Source: Lutjanus erythropterus
Lineage: Eukaryota > Chordata > Actinopteri > Lutjaniformes > Lutjanidae
NCBI GenBank assembly: GCA_020091685.1
Contig: CM034607.1
Coordinates: 19,831,221-19,895,220 of the forward strand
Length of the DNA: 64,000 nucleotides
Direction of reading: 5' to 3'
A model generated the notes under the pieces. It was not told where the DNA came from and searched no databases. It worked only from the letters and a program-made list of their open reading frames with translations. The translations under genes and the position numbers were made by a program. Below, piece by piece: positions 25,379 through 36,819 of the stretch (its first letter is position 1; every line of letters starts with the position of its first letter).

Positions 25379-26042
25379 TTGAAGGGACAGTTATGGTTAT
25401 TGGAAGTGGAGGTGAATGAGTGACAGTGCATTACCTTCAGTAGATGGAGGTCAGTTTGCCCCCAGCATAGGGAAGCACACTGAGTACAACGTACTGCTGT
25501 GGACCAACATGTTAGCCACTTAACAAAGGTTCACCCAAAAAATCAATATCAGTTTAAGAGCACGCTATATTTAAAATGTTTTCACTGGTTTACCTGTTGT
25601 CAGACAGTTATATAAGCCAAATATCACTCTTTCCAAGCCAATCGAAACCCTCTGATACCGATAATGATTATTTTAATTTGACCTTTTTTACTTTACTATT
25701 TGACCTGCTTCTTCTGACTGGCAGTAAATATATAATTGTGATTTTTTTGACTAATGTTGCCATTGTGATATGATTTGTGGGATATTACAAGGGTTGATAA
25801 TTTAATGCATTTGTGCTGTGCTCATTGTAATTGAAAAACATATTAATAAAGATAATAAAGATCAAAAAAGTTCTATTAAATCTGTAGAAGATGATGTGAA
25901 AGCGAGGACATTTCAGCAATATTTAACTCAAAATGGTATTTTGACACACATTTTGCTTTTGAAAAATATCGCGCTTCCTTTTGCAGTAGGTCATTGTGTA
26001 ATTTCGATAACATTTCGAAATAATCCAAACTATCCCTTTAAA
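25379..26042 (+). mobile_element. Family A element, 664-bp copy
   Basis: The left end, TTGAAGGGACAGTTATGGTT, and right end, AATAATCCAAACTATCCCTT followed by TAAA, are inverted counterparts matching the other family A ends. The interior is AT-rich and non-coding. Confidence 0.7.
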
Positions 26043-26403
26043 CATGAACCCCGCACACACTTCACTGCATGCATGTCAAACGAATGCTAAATATACACAC
26101 ACACACAGAGACGTCAGAAAGCCCACCAACAATCATGCCTTTGTCTCCTCATCACGTCCCCAGTGACCCCCATTCACTGCAGTTATAAACTGCCTATGAA
26201 CAGATATTCTATTTCTCTCCAAACACATGATGTCAAACACCTGACCGCATAAACACATGGCGCCCTCATTAACATTGACAGAACACTGCTGCACTGTATT
26301 ATGAAAACAAAAATGTACCAGAAAAAAAAAAGTATTACTTCTTACATATTTTCACTGATTCGGTTTGTGTTTTGTTTGTGGTTTTGTTGCTCTGTTTTTG
26401 CAG

Positions 26404-26473
26404 GCAAATGTGACCAGAGACAGAGACGCCGACATGGACGAAGCCTTGCTTGTAGACGCAGAAAGCCACACAG
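26404..26473 (+). other. Candidate 70-nt exon with possible start codon
   Basis: A U-rich tract ending TCTGTTTTTGCAG precedes the segment and CACACAG|GTGAGT follows it, so both splice sites are near consensus. One frame is open throughout and includes GACATGG, an ATG with purine at -3 and G at +4. From that ATG it reads MDEALLVDAESHTG across the junction. A two-codon upstream frame (ATG TGA at 26408-26413) precedes it. A second frame is open but highly Arg-rich. I do not recognise the protein and cannot find a convincing next exon. It could be the first coding exon of a + strand gene whose other exons are outside the window or too short to see, or a chance splice pair. Confidence 0.4.
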
Positions 26474-27389
26474 GTGAGTTCGACAGAAACACATAAAAAC
26501 AGATATTATTCTCACAAAGATAAAATACAAATACCCCGCACAGAATACAAATAAGGCTCAGTGTGTGCATAAGTGTGCATGCAGACCTCTGCGTGTACTG
26601 TATCCGTGTGTGTATTTAATGTGTGTGTATATGTGTGAACCCTCCCTGCAGTGCTTTAGCCAGCAGAGTGTGAGATGAGGATCCTCCCCTCGGGTAACAT
26701 TATAGCATCCCACCCCTGCAGTGTGTGACTGTGTGCGAACGTCTGCTGCATCAGCAGCACTTTACACGGAGGAGAGGGGACAGTCTATACACATTCTGTT
26801 CACTCACCCATGTCTCCTGTCCATCACCTCACCTCACCTCACCCCTCTGCTGCTCTCTGCATTAATGCTGATCATTTGTAAGCTCGCAGCTTGTTCACAC
26901 ATGCCGCATGCACGGCACATTTCAGGCACTTAAAATGTGTTACAAGTCGAATATGTGGCATGCATCAAAAATAAAACCGCACTTCCCATAAATTACACCG
27001 CTTCTGTAACAGACAGGGTGTTGTTACTTGTCCCCTCCCAGTCCTTGGCAGCTCTCCATTTGACTTGAAGAGCAAGAGGCAACAATAGCAGCAGATAGTA
27101 GCCCATGATAGCAGCGAGCAGGCAGTTCTTTCAGGGAGCTGGATTCACTTGAATAAAAATGAGTAAAAGCAGCGAGAGTCCATCATCTGCTAGTCTTGTG
27201 GAACTGAAAATGTTTGGGACACCAAAGGGAAGGAAATGGGAACACTGTTTTATGCTTTACCTAGAGGCAAACATTAGAGTCTACTAATTGAAATCACTCA
27301 AATAATACGTCTAATTTCTCTGAGGGAGTTTTTCAAATGGCATGTCTTTGCTTTGAGAGTCAAAACAAAAACTCACCTCTATTGTGTTG
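26474..27389. other. No further exon seen
   Basis: Contains a loose GTGTGT tract (26575-26640) and CACCTCACCTCACCTCACC (26826-26844). Nothing else is supported. Confidence 0.35.
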
Positions 27390-27439
27390 GGTTAGCATCA
27401 GACATCTCAGAGACAGATCTCAGAAGCTTGCCTGGCTCT

Positions 27440-27646
27440 TAGCGTGCTTTAGAGATGCCGGTAAGATTTTGTTACCTTTGAAAATGCTAACTGTTTCCCC
27501 CTGTTTCCAGTGTTTACCCTCATCTAAGCTAATTGTCCCCTGGCTGTAGCTTCGTATTTACTGCACAGATGCAAGAGTGGCATCAATCTTCATCTCTATG
27601 TATTGGCAAGAAAGGTATTTCTCAAAAAACTACTCCTTTAAACATG
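27440..27646 (+). mobile_element. AAAGGAATAG-family element, forward copy
   Basis: Ordered blocks AACTGTTTCCCCCTGTTTCC, TGGCTGTAGCTTCGTATTTA, AGAGTGGCATCAATCTTCAT and ATTGGCAAGAAAGGTATTTC lead to the terminal ACTACTCCTTTAA. The reverse complement of this end is the AAAGGAATAG start seen at 631. The AG inside TTTCCAG (27504-27510) imitates a splice acceptor but belongs to the repeat. Confidence 0.65.
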
Positions 27647-28500
27647 GAAGTTCATCCTTCATAACAATCTTAAGTAAAGAATTAACTTTTTATGTCAAGA
27701 TTAGGGCTGACCAAAATACTTCAGAGTTTTTTGAAAAGAAAGAGTCAGTTGCACTGAAAAAGAGGCAAAACGCTGCCAAAAAAGAAAAGAAGAAGAAGAA
27801 AAGAAAATGGAGCAGGACAGATCCGGACAGAAAACCGTCCTTGCAAAAGAACATTTCTGCTCCACGTGCACAAAAGCTGTCCCACGATCACATGGCTGTG
27901 ATGAGCGCGATCGTCAAGTTGACCCTTGAGACTTTGAAAGCAGGGACGGAACAGACAGTGACTGATGTCTCCCCTTCTGTCCTCGTCTCTCATTAGACTC
28001 ATAATTACAATATTAGCAGAGTACATCAGTAAATAATGACCACGGGATTTAGGAAATTCTGATGGCTTGTGTTGTCACCCCCTCATCGAAGCTTTGAATA
28101 TTCACTTGTAATTCTCACTGAAGTTTCAAAGCCTCATAAATGGCATTTGGGACAGTCCGAGTCAAGATCCATCGTCATGACGACTGAATCAACTCTGCTT
28201 GTTGTTGAAGACCGTGTGATGTAGTTAAAGGCTCTAAATAGAGCTTTCATCTCTTCCTATACAAGAAGACAATGACAGCAGACCAGAACACAAGTCATTT
28301 CAAATTCCTCAGCCCTGTCCCCTCTCAGTAGAAGTAGCTTCTAACATCAGGGGGTGAATGCATAACAACTTGTGTTACCCACAATTCCTGGGAAGAGGGA
28401 CTCTGATTTCCCATTAGAGCTTCCCCAAGGCAATCTGAGTTAATCGCATCCGCAGTGTTTACTCGGCTCGAACACGCCACACTCTCCCTCAACCCCTTGC
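27647..28500. other. No gene seen
   Basis: A Lys-rich frame (27577-27996, +) passes through an AAGAAGAAGAAAAG tract and into the neighbouring repeat; it is judged compositional. 28380-28480 is a little more complex than its flanks. Confidence 0.35.
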
Positions 28501-28502
28501 TC

Positions 28503-28527
28503 TGTCTCTCTCTCTCTCTCTCTCTTT
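28503..28527. repeat. (TC)n microsatellite
   Basis: An uninterrupted CT run near TCTGTCTCTC. Confidence 0.9.
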
Positions 28528-28778
28528 CTCTGCTGCTCGGTCACGCAGCAGCACAAAGCGGAGGTCTGAGCACAAACACTGAGCTGCAGAACCGTCGAAC
28601 ACAGGCTGAAACACCCTGTTATCCTTGAGAAAATTGCTAAGGGCCACCTTGAGTTGATAACAGTCTGCTGTATGTATGAAAGAAGTAAACAATCATGTAA
28701 TACATGTGTAAGTGGAAACCGATGTGCAGGAAAAGTGTGTTTGAAGTTTGTGTGGGTGTGTCAGCTTGGACAGACTGG

Positions 28779-28818
28779 ATCTAAGTTATGCGTGCGTGTC
28801 CTTATGCATAACTTAGAT
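28779..28818. other. 13-bp perfect inverted repeat
   Basis: ATCTAAGTTATGC (28779-28791) and its exact complement GCATAACTTAGAT (28806-28818) flank a 14-base spacer. It could form a stem-loop as RNA or a cruciform as DNA. It is too short for a typical microRNA precursor. Confidence 0.8.
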
Positions 28819-28996
28819 ACAGTCATTTCTGCGTGCGAGTAACCTGTGGGTGCATATATCTGTTTGTCTGTTAGTATTTTGTGTGTTTTGGCTGGTAAAT
28901 GTGGACATGATCGGGCAGGAATCCAACTACTGTATGTCAGGACAAACAAGTCTGGCTTCAACACTGTGAGACATGTTACTTGTAAAGACAGAAACG

Positions 28997-29023
<27 letters not shown>
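28997..29023. repeat. (CA)n microsatellite
   Basis: A pure 27-base CA run. Confidence 0.9.
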
Positions 29024-29027
<4 letters not shown>

Positions 29028-29204
29028 AGATTTTGCATTCCTGAGTTTGGTATGTTTACATAATGAGCTCAGCTGTTTCTTGCCTCAAAGGTGTTGCTAT
29101 TACTGAAGCATGTGTGCACACTTTCACACATAAATACACACACATGCACGCATGGTTGGAAAAAGAGTTTTTTTTAAGCATATCACATTCTTATGTACCA
29201 CAGT

Positions 29205-29420
29205 CCCCAGAGCTGGAGAGCAACGTACTACGAGTAACAGTGTTACGTATTTAAAATGCAAAATATGAGTAACTGTATTTTGTTACAGATACAGTTTAAA
29301 TTGGTGGTATTCTAAATACAGTTACTGTCTTTAAAACTAGATTCAGTGAAGGTACTTGACTTGTTGTCTAAAATTAAAAGTACTGGAAATTTGACTAATA
29401 TAAATGAAGTTAAAGGCACT
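29205..29420 (+). repeat. Family B element, partial copy
   Basis: Starts CCCCAGAGCTGGAGAGCAAC and runs through GAGTAACAGTGTTACG, GAGTAACTGTATTTTGTTAC and TAAATACAGTTACTG, the same TAAC/GTTAC texture as 15969-16655. The right end is lost. Confidence 0.5.
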
Positions 29421-31550
29421 ATCTAATTTAAGTAAGGACAGTGTTTGTTTGCATTGCACGGTGTAGGACTGGACAATCACCATGCCTGACAGTCATCAAA
29501 CACTGAGTCCTCCACCATCGTAACATTGTGATTTAGAACTGATGAACATGTATTTTAATAAGTGTCAGCAAGGGAGTGCAAAAATGAAGGATGGGTTTAA
29601 TAATGGCACCTTGCACCCGATTTACTAAATGAAAAACAGCATGAAGTGCTGCCCAATTCACAATTATTATCCAACACGCATAAAAAGGTATTTTAAAAAG
29701 TATATAAAGACAATATCAACAGTATCATTGTGCATCACAATGTTTCCTTATGGACATGATTGATAAACAGACTTGTAACTTCAACAGGGGCATATGGCTA
29801 ACAATCTAAATCCTCTGTTCAGAATATCAGAGGGATTTTCGCTTCTGGAACCTGACTGTTGAGCTCTGTCATAATTTTTTTTTAGATCTGGGTACCAACA
29901 GGATGCAGGTATCCTTTGACAGGGGAGTCCTACTTCCAACAGTGACAATGCCAGACAGAGAATAGTAATGAAGGTAATATGATCTGACAACGCTCCCTGT
30001 GCTGGAATAAGATGAATTCATCAGAGTGATGAAGCTGTAAAAAGTTTATCTCCATTGCATATTCACCTACTGGATAATTAATCTTTCCAAAGGCTGAAAC
30101 TCCACATTTTCCAGTAGAAGAGATTCATCATGGTTCAACGCTTCAATTAATCATTGATCAACTAGTGTTACATTTTAGCTCAGCTGAACATTAGGTAGTT
30201 TCCCTACCTTGAATAAGCTGCTAGGAGCATTTCCTGATCTTGCTGAGGTGTGAAAAAACACATTTGTCATCTATCATCTTCGGTGTTCTCTGGTTTCGCT
30301 GTGGGAATTTGCATTTCTGAGCTGAGCACAGCTCGAAACCATCTGAAGATCCATCAACTCTGTCATGTGTACTCTTTGAAGATTGTGTACTTGCACCCTC
30401 TCAGAAGAAGAAGAGGCACTTTGGGAGCTCTAATAACTACCACAAATTGGATTTCAAAAAGCATAACAAGTGCCCTTTACACTGTACAGAACAAATGAAA
30501 AATCAATCCAGCGAGGGTCAGTAGCGTTGAGGATACTGAGAGAAGCACCGGTAACCCAACTGATGCACTGTAGATCAATATCCCCTTTTTATTATTAGAA
30601 CTGCTGTCTGTTTTTTTATTCTTCTTTTCTGTCATACCCTCAAATTTCTTGCTAAATTTCTACTTCAATCTGACTGAATCCTTGTGTCTGTTTCACCTTT
30701 GTCACTCTGAGCCCACTAATATTTACAAGCAGAAGAGACGAGGCATTTGTAGCAACCGATTCTCAATTGGCTGGAGCGAATAAGTGCAAACATAATGATC
30801 ATTCTTCCGCCAGCAGCGAGCTCCTCTTGCTTTCTAAAATGACAGACCTCATGTAGCAGAATTACAGATTAAAGATAAATGAGCATCACTCCAGGCATGC
30901 AGTCGCACCAAATGAAAGGACTGAATCAAAAAGATGCACAAATCCTGCTAATGATGATCAAACTCTTAAATCATACAGAAATATTTACCACAGACGTGTT
31001 GCATTGCAGCTTGGTGTGAAATGAAATTCACTATTTAAATGAGCTTTTATGCAAGCGTGAGAAAGGAAACTTAAAGCCTGTAAATTCAGCCCATAAATGT
31101 AACACATATATATGTTTTTCATCACTACACAGAAACACAAACAGGTGTTTCGTTGACAGATTTCAGCTAAGACGTGCTGTATGAGCCCACAGAGGCATCC
31201 CGCGACCACAGCATGTTGAGCGCTAATAACTGTGAGTGTGTTTCCTCTTTCTTAGTGAAAGCCATACATGCAAGGTGAAACTCACATCTCCTTAAAGTTA
31301 AAAACAACGCTTATAGCTCATAACTGCGCAGTGCAAAAACAAAGCAGAGGTCAAACTGGGACACGTTGTTTGGTTTTATGTCCATGAAAGATGATGTCAT
31401 TTTGATGTCAAGGTGCTAAAGCATAAAACTAAGGAGTTGAAACTTTAACCACAAGTTTAAGAACACTGTGGTAAACTTACTGGTAGAGTTACTGGTCTAT
31501 CGCTTCCTCCGTCTGTTAGTTTGTTTGTGTTATTGTGTGACTTTGGTGTT
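29421..31550. other. Gene-free stretch; possible conserved block near 30.72-30.96 kb
   Basis: 30720-30960 stands out as complex sequence (CCGATTCTCAATTGGCTGGA, ATAATGATCATTCTTCCGCC) and may be a conserved regulatory element; this is inference. A pyrimidine-rich acceptor-like TTTCCTCTTTCTTAG ends at 31255 but no exon is convincing after it. Confidence 0.3.
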
Positions 31551-31885
31551 TTAAAAGTATAGTTTGGATTCACTGAAGTCAGACAAGAAAACAAACAACT
31601 TCAGCTACAGGTGGCTTTTATAACAACGGTTTCCTGTCAGACAATGCTGTCTGATGGTAGGGTAAAACACTAAAAATATTCTAAATATAGTGTACACTTA
31701 AACTTACGTTGATTGTTTTTAGGGGGACGTTTTATAGGTGGTTAATATCCCTTTCGCTGATCTTCCATGCTGGTACCCCTCTCTGCTTCTCCAAACTCGG
31801 GGCATGCTGGCTGGCATCTACTGTAGGTCATTCCCTAACTATCCTTGTACAACCCCACCTTAAATAATCCAAACTAGCCCTTTAA
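31551..31885 (+). mobile_element. Family A element, 335-bp copy
   Basis: The left end is TTAAAAGTATAGTTTGGATT and the right end is AATAATCCAAACTAGCCCTT then TAA, clear terminal inverted repeats. It shares TGCTGGTACCCCTCTCTGCT and GGCATGCTGGCTGGCATCTA blocks with the other copies. Non-coding. Confidence 0.75.
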
Positions 31886-32059
31886 ACTACAGCTAACAGC
31901 ATTAAGGACATATAAATTCAACTCTGTAAAAATCATCTCCTGACTAACACAGGAAGAACTGCATCTAAAGGGAAAATAATTAAATTTAGCTCCTCTATTT
32001 TGCTCCATTCCAGATCAATGAAAGAAAATACTCGCTCCAGCAACAGCACATAACCGTGT

Positions 32060-32600
32060 TTATATTAGAATCCTGCTCAATCCAAAGCATGCTTGACATT
32101 TAACAAAAATTTGTTGGTAGTCACAGCAACGCGCGCCTCCTCCAGACTCAATCCTCGGCCTAATCCCCTGAGGTGTGTGTCTCAGATGGACAGGGGTGTC
32201 AAACAGGGCGTGCAGGGTAATTGCAAAACCTGGGGTGCAGAGCCGAACACTCCGCTGTTTGCCTACCAATGACGGGGACGGGGTTCTTGCTTGTTAAAGC
32301 CTAAGTGAGTGTGAAATGTGTGTAGTGTGCTAAACGACATCTTGACAGCCTATGATGAAACTCTACTTTCATAGCAGTCGGACAGAGTGCGATTATACTT
32401 TCTCCTCTCGGCGGCAGGACCTCCAGGCCCAGTATAGCAGCATCACTGTGTTCCCTATCAGTCCAGACACATTAGGAGCAGTTTTAATGAGAGCAGAATT
32501 ACAGGCAGCTGTTCAGCCTCGCCCCTCCTGAATAGAGAACAGTTCAGGTCATGCAAATGACTTTCTGCAAAATAATTTTACCGCAAGGTGCTGTGACTCA
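32060..32600. promoter_or_regulatory. Candidate conserved non-coding element
   Basis: Two complex blocks (32060-32290 and 32380-32600) have high information content and no repeat character. The second contains ATGCAAAT at 32551-32558, an exact POU-domain octamer, and TTTAATGAGAG, a homeodomain-type core. A strong 3' splice-like TTTCTCCTCTCGGCGGCAG ends at 32418 and a 36-codon frame follows to a TGA, so a small terminal exon is the alternative reading. Conservation has not been tested. Confidence 0.3.
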
Positions 32601-33279
32601 AAAGCCTACATCAAGGATTGCACAGGGCTTACGGGGCTAAAAAAATGCATGCTCTAATAGTTTTGCTCTGAAATACTCCCTGAAAGCAACTGTTAAACAT
32701 AAAGGAATAGTCTGGTAATTTCTGCTGATGTCTGTAGTGTTTTAGTCAAGACCGCCTAGTCTAGATCATAGTGTATTAGACCAAGACAAGAGAGGTTCTC
32801 TGAGGGGGTTAAGACCAAGTTAAGACTAAGTGCTGTCTCTAGTTCTCTCAACCAAGTGAGAGACTCGTACTGCAAGCATGTAGTGTTTATGCCATGTTGT
32901 GACACCAACAATGTGCACCTTCATTAGCTACATAGAGTAGCTATATGTGCCCCAACAATTCGTCAGCACATGCCCTGTCCCCTCAGTGTCTCACAACATT
33001 GACACTGCATTAGCTACATTCCTCAATGTATGTTCATTAAATTAAGTAGTTTGTGTAAGGCAGACAATGCACAGACAATTTAGCGATATGCCTGCAGTTG
33101 TGGTCTTGACCAGTCTTGAGATAACATACATACATGTTATGGTCCAGACCGTTTGTTGGCCAGGAGCAGTGACCTTCTGGAGTCTCTGCTGGTTACTTGG
33201 CAAAAAAAACACAAGTCGTTGTTTTTATGCTTTGGGTTTTGTTCAGATAAGACACAATGTGTTAATTAGAGCATGTTAA

Positions 33280-33405
33280 AGGTGCTGTCAGGCAAATCTT
33301 TTTAACCTTTGTCCCTCAATTTCTTGTCTTTATGCTGTGCTAAGCTAACTGGCTGCTGAGTCCAACTTCCTGTTGAAAATTAGAAACAAAACAATCAAAA
33401 ACACC
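33280..33405 (+). repeat. AAAGGAATAG-family fragment
   Basis: TTTATGCTGTGCTAAGCTAA and ACTGGCTGCTGAG match the middle of the 27.44 kb family. No intact ends. 32601-33279 holds nothing else I can support. Confidence 0.4.
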
Positions 33406-33430
33406 TAAGTGAGATGAACCAAATCATGAG

Positions 33431-33719
33431 TAGACCTGCAACAATTAATCAGTTAAAAATGTAAAAAAAAAATTCTCCGATTTCAGCTTCTTAAATGTGA
33501 GAATTTTCCGGTTTCTTCAGTCCGGTAAACTGAATATCTTTGGTTTGTGGATAAAACGAGACATTTGAACATTTGACGATATCATCTTGACCTGTGAGAA
33601 ACACTGATCAACATATTTCACCATTTTCTGACATTTTGTGGACCAAACAACTCATCGCTTAATAAAGAAAATGATAAACAGAATAATCAATAATGAAAAT
33701 AATCGATAGTTGCAGGCTT
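33431..33719 (+). mobile_element. TGCAACNATTAATC-family element
   Basis: The left end, CTGCAACAATTAATCAGTTA, and the right end, AATAATCGATAGTTGCAG, are inverted counterparts. The interior order (GATTTCAGCTTCTTAAATGT, GAATATCTTTGG, TCATCTTGACC, TTTTCTGACATTTTGTGGAC) matches the 35.19 kb copy closely. It is 289 bp, non-coding, and hAT-like in general appearance. Confidence 0.75.
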
Positions 33720-34688
33720 CATCATGAGTTTGGCTGTAATAAAACACAATAGAAACATATACTGTAAGCAGCGTTTTCAGATCTAGCTGCTCAGAGGCTA
33801 GACCCTCCTCTCCGAGCTGGATGGGAAAATGTTTGGACAGCTTGAGCGTGATCCTTCCAATTAAAGGCCGTGTGAACAAAAGGCTATCCATATCGACCCA
33901 AAACAAACTCTCCTCCTTGGACTTGTCGTTGAGGTTTGGAGAACGTTCTTGGCCCCTCTGGCTCTTCGCTCCTCTCTCTTCTTACATGCAACAGCTGCAC
34001 GTACCCGGCCGACCTCGTCTCCGTCCAAATACCAACATGAGCAGCAAGCTATGAATACTCTGAAGTTAAAATTGTCACAAAGCATTTGCCATGCTGCTGT
34101 CCTCTTCGATTTGCCACCACGCTGTCAGGCGCTGAGAGACTGACAGAGATTTAGTCATACAGTGACATCCAGCTATGACCCTCTGACATATAAGCTGCAC
34201 AAGCCTGCCAGCTACGGTCTCCTAAACACAACACAATGATGTGAAGACAAAGAGGGGTGAGCTTTTTGGGACTTTTGGACGTTTGGATCATCTAATTTCC
34301 AAGCTGAACTTAAACACCTCATGGTGTTTCTCGTGTCTGTCATGTGATGTTTGAAAAAGGAACTCATCTAACAGCTCGGTTACAGATTAGGATTCACAAC
34401 ATGACTGCTGCCAGTTTCAACAGAGCAGTGGGTATTCATTCTCCACGCTCCCATTAAAGGATGTCAGGGAAGTACCGATTTCGTTAATGTTTAAGTGTGC
34501 AACATGAGGAAGTGCAGTGAAAGCTAAGGGAAACTGAAAAACAAAGTGCAAATTGTGTTTGCTGAAGTGAATGTCAACTTCTGTGAAAGCTGCAGGGTAG
34601 ATGGCCTGCCAACAGCTCCTATTCAACAACATCAACACAGACTGAGGGGGGGGGTGCTATTGGTGGCATTTGGCGCTATGTGCCTGAG
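33720..34688. other. No gene seen
   Basis: Frames at 33821-34054 and 33861-34085 overlap on opposite strands and lack splice signals. An eight-G run lies near 34647-34654. Confidence 0.35.
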
Positions 34689-34712
34689 TGTGTGTGTGTG
34701 TGTGTGTGTGTG
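34689..34712. repeat. (TG)n microsatellite
   Basis: A pure TG run; a looser TG region follows at 34838-34872. Confidence 0.9.
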
Positions 34713-35020
34713 AGCTGAGAGCGTGTTGAGGTGGGAAAGGGGAGAACTCAAGGAGAACTGACAGAGTGTGAAAAGAGGTGTTCATTCATTTGGCAGGTCA
34801 GCAGAGATGAAATTCTTATTTACAATTACAGAGGAAGGTGTGTGTGCGCGTGTGTGTGAATGTGTGTGTGCTTCGGCTTCACCGTGCATCACATATGTAC
34901 ACAGAGAATGTGTGTTTGTTCATGTGTGCATGCATTTATGGAAGGACATGCCCCGTGCTTGTCAGTGTCAATGAGGACAATGCTGTTTAAGCATGTCTGA
35001 GACTGTCCACGGGGCTTAAC

Positions 35021-35021
<1 letters not shown>

Positions 35022-35054
<33 letters not shown>
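35022..35054. repeat. (CA)n microsatellite
   Basis: A pure 33-base CA run. Confidence 0.9.
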
Positions 35055-35057
<3 letters not shown>

Positions 35058-35190
35058 CCATCCATAGGGCTGGGGGATATATTCACTTTTATTTTCATGT
35101 CTGTTCAGCAAGCCTTTGGTTGGTTTTCTTGTGATGCTGAAGTTTTGTACACTGGTCAAAATGTATACACATGATAAACAATAAATATAT

Positions 35191-35507
35191 TAGAGCTACA
35201 ACCATTAATCAACAATTAAATCAATCATCAATTCTATTAATCAGTTAGTTGTTTTGAGTCATTTTTGACTAAAATTGTTCAAATTCTCTGATTTCAGCTT
35301 CTCAAATGTGAATATTTTCTGGTTTATTTAGTCTTTAATTTAATTTATTTAGTCAGTAAAGTGAATATCTTTGGGTTGTGACAATTAAGACATCATCTTG
35401 GCCTTTGGGAAACGCTGATCAATATTTTCTGACATTTTTTGGACCACACAACTAATCAGTTAATCAACATTTATTGATAATGAAAATAATCATTAGTTTC
35501 AGCCCTA
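35191..35507 (+). mobile_element. TGCAACNATTAATC-family element, best copy
   Basis: The left end, TAGAGCTACAACCATTAATC, and right end, AATCATTAGTTTCAGCCCTA, are inverted counterparts. It is 317 bp with no open frame. It is in the same orientation as, and 1.5 kb from, a close relative at 33431-33719. Confidence 0.75.
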
Positions 35508-35542
35508 AAGCGTACAGTATAGATTTATTTATTATTGTAATA

Positions 35543-36044
35543 GACCCTTCTGAAGTCCCGCCCCTTTTTGCTCTGTATGCACATCTTCAGTTAGCTAAAC
35601 GAGCAGGTTTGGTTGAATGGACACACACTCCACCTGATATGGCTGTTTGATGTTACGTTATTGACCGCTTGTGGGAATAGTAGGTATGACCATTTTACAA
35701 CGTAAACCACATGTTATGGCATGTGAGTTATGTCACATGATGCAATATAATTACAGTCTGGTAAGCCTGTAGCTGCCAGAACTCTCTGCATGGTAATACA
35801 TGTCTTTTTCTTCATTGGCAGTCAACCTATTCTGTCATGTAGGTATGATTATGTATTGGCAAAATGCTAATTAACTAGCTAGCTAATGTTTGCGAAACAC
35901 TTGCTAACTGTCTTGCTAATTATTGATGTAGATTAACTGCAGGTTAGCTAATGTTAACAGGAAAGGAGAAGTTGACCAAGGTAATAAGTTCATGCAACTG
36001 TTATTGGAGCACAGAGAGAAAAGGGGCGGGACCTGAGAAGGGTC
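35543..36044 (+). mobile_element. Non-autonomous DNA element, family E, with 33-bp inverted ends
   Basis: The left terminal repeat occupies 35543-35575 (GACCCTTCTGAAGTCCCGCC ...). The right one, 36012-36044, ends ACCTGAGAAGGGTC and is its reverse complement with only a few mismatches. The interior (436 bp) contains GCTAGCT and GTTAGC words and no transposase. A second copy lies at 61097-61900. No clear target-site duplication could be read at the edges. Confidence 0.8.
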
Positions 36045-36274
36045 AAGAAAATACTATTAGATTCCACTATATTTCTGTGATTTTTTTTGTGATATGGATG
36101 TAAAATAGTTTATGTAGCATCACATATGTGCATGCAGCATGTGCATGTGTGTTTGAGTGTGCATGTTATGTACATGTCAGCTTCAACAATGCTCTTTATG
36201 CGTGTCTGAGGATATCCAGGGGGCTTAGCAACATCCATACACACACGTCCATACAGTATATGGTATGATCTGTG

Positions 36275-36276
<2 letters not shown>

Positions 36277-36339
<63 letters not shown>
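36277..36339. repeat. Compound (TG)n(GA)n microsatellite
   Basis: A TG run (36277-36308) passes directly into a GA run (36308-36339). Such adjoining purine tracts are typically length-polymorphic. Confidence 0.9.
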
Positions 36340-36340
<1 letters not shown>

Positions 36341-36819
36341 GGTGAGCACGTCTTGAGCATGTGTGCGTGCCTGTGACTAAAACCCGTCTCTGTATCTGTC
36401 ACTATGGGGGAAGTTGATTTGCATCTCACAAACAAGTACAGACGCATCTCACTTCAATGATGATCAAATAGTTTCCCATAAATGTTGAAGAGTGCTAAAT
36501 CATCACCAAATTCCTATGAATGCGGCCAAAAAATGAGAAAATTAATGTAATTGTAACCTCAGATATAAGTCAGGAGATGTAAGTGAATATTAAAGTTTGT
36601 CACCAAGGATACAGCTGAATTTAAAACATTAAATTGCCAGAAATATAACGAGTTTTCCCTCAGAAATGAACATAATGCAGCAGCTTGGGCAGACACCTAA
36701 ATTAAAAGCCTATTTTAAACAAGACCAACTGAAAAACGCAGCGGATGCAGAAAAAAAGACAGATGCTACCGATATATTTAACTGTCACACTGACATTTAC
36801 TAGCGGAGAGCAACATCAA

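Noticed and set aside
25196..25423. Protein-like frames on both strands
   Set aside because: Neither strand has a full acceptor-donor pair and the frames are mutual shadows. No family recognised.
27505..27512. TTTCCAG acceptor on +
   Set aside because: It is part of the AAAGGAATAG-family repeat and recurs with it.
27577..27996. 139-codon Lys-rich frame on +
   Set aside because: It begins inside a dispersed repeat and owes its openness to an AAGAAGAAGAAAAG tract. No splice sites or domain.
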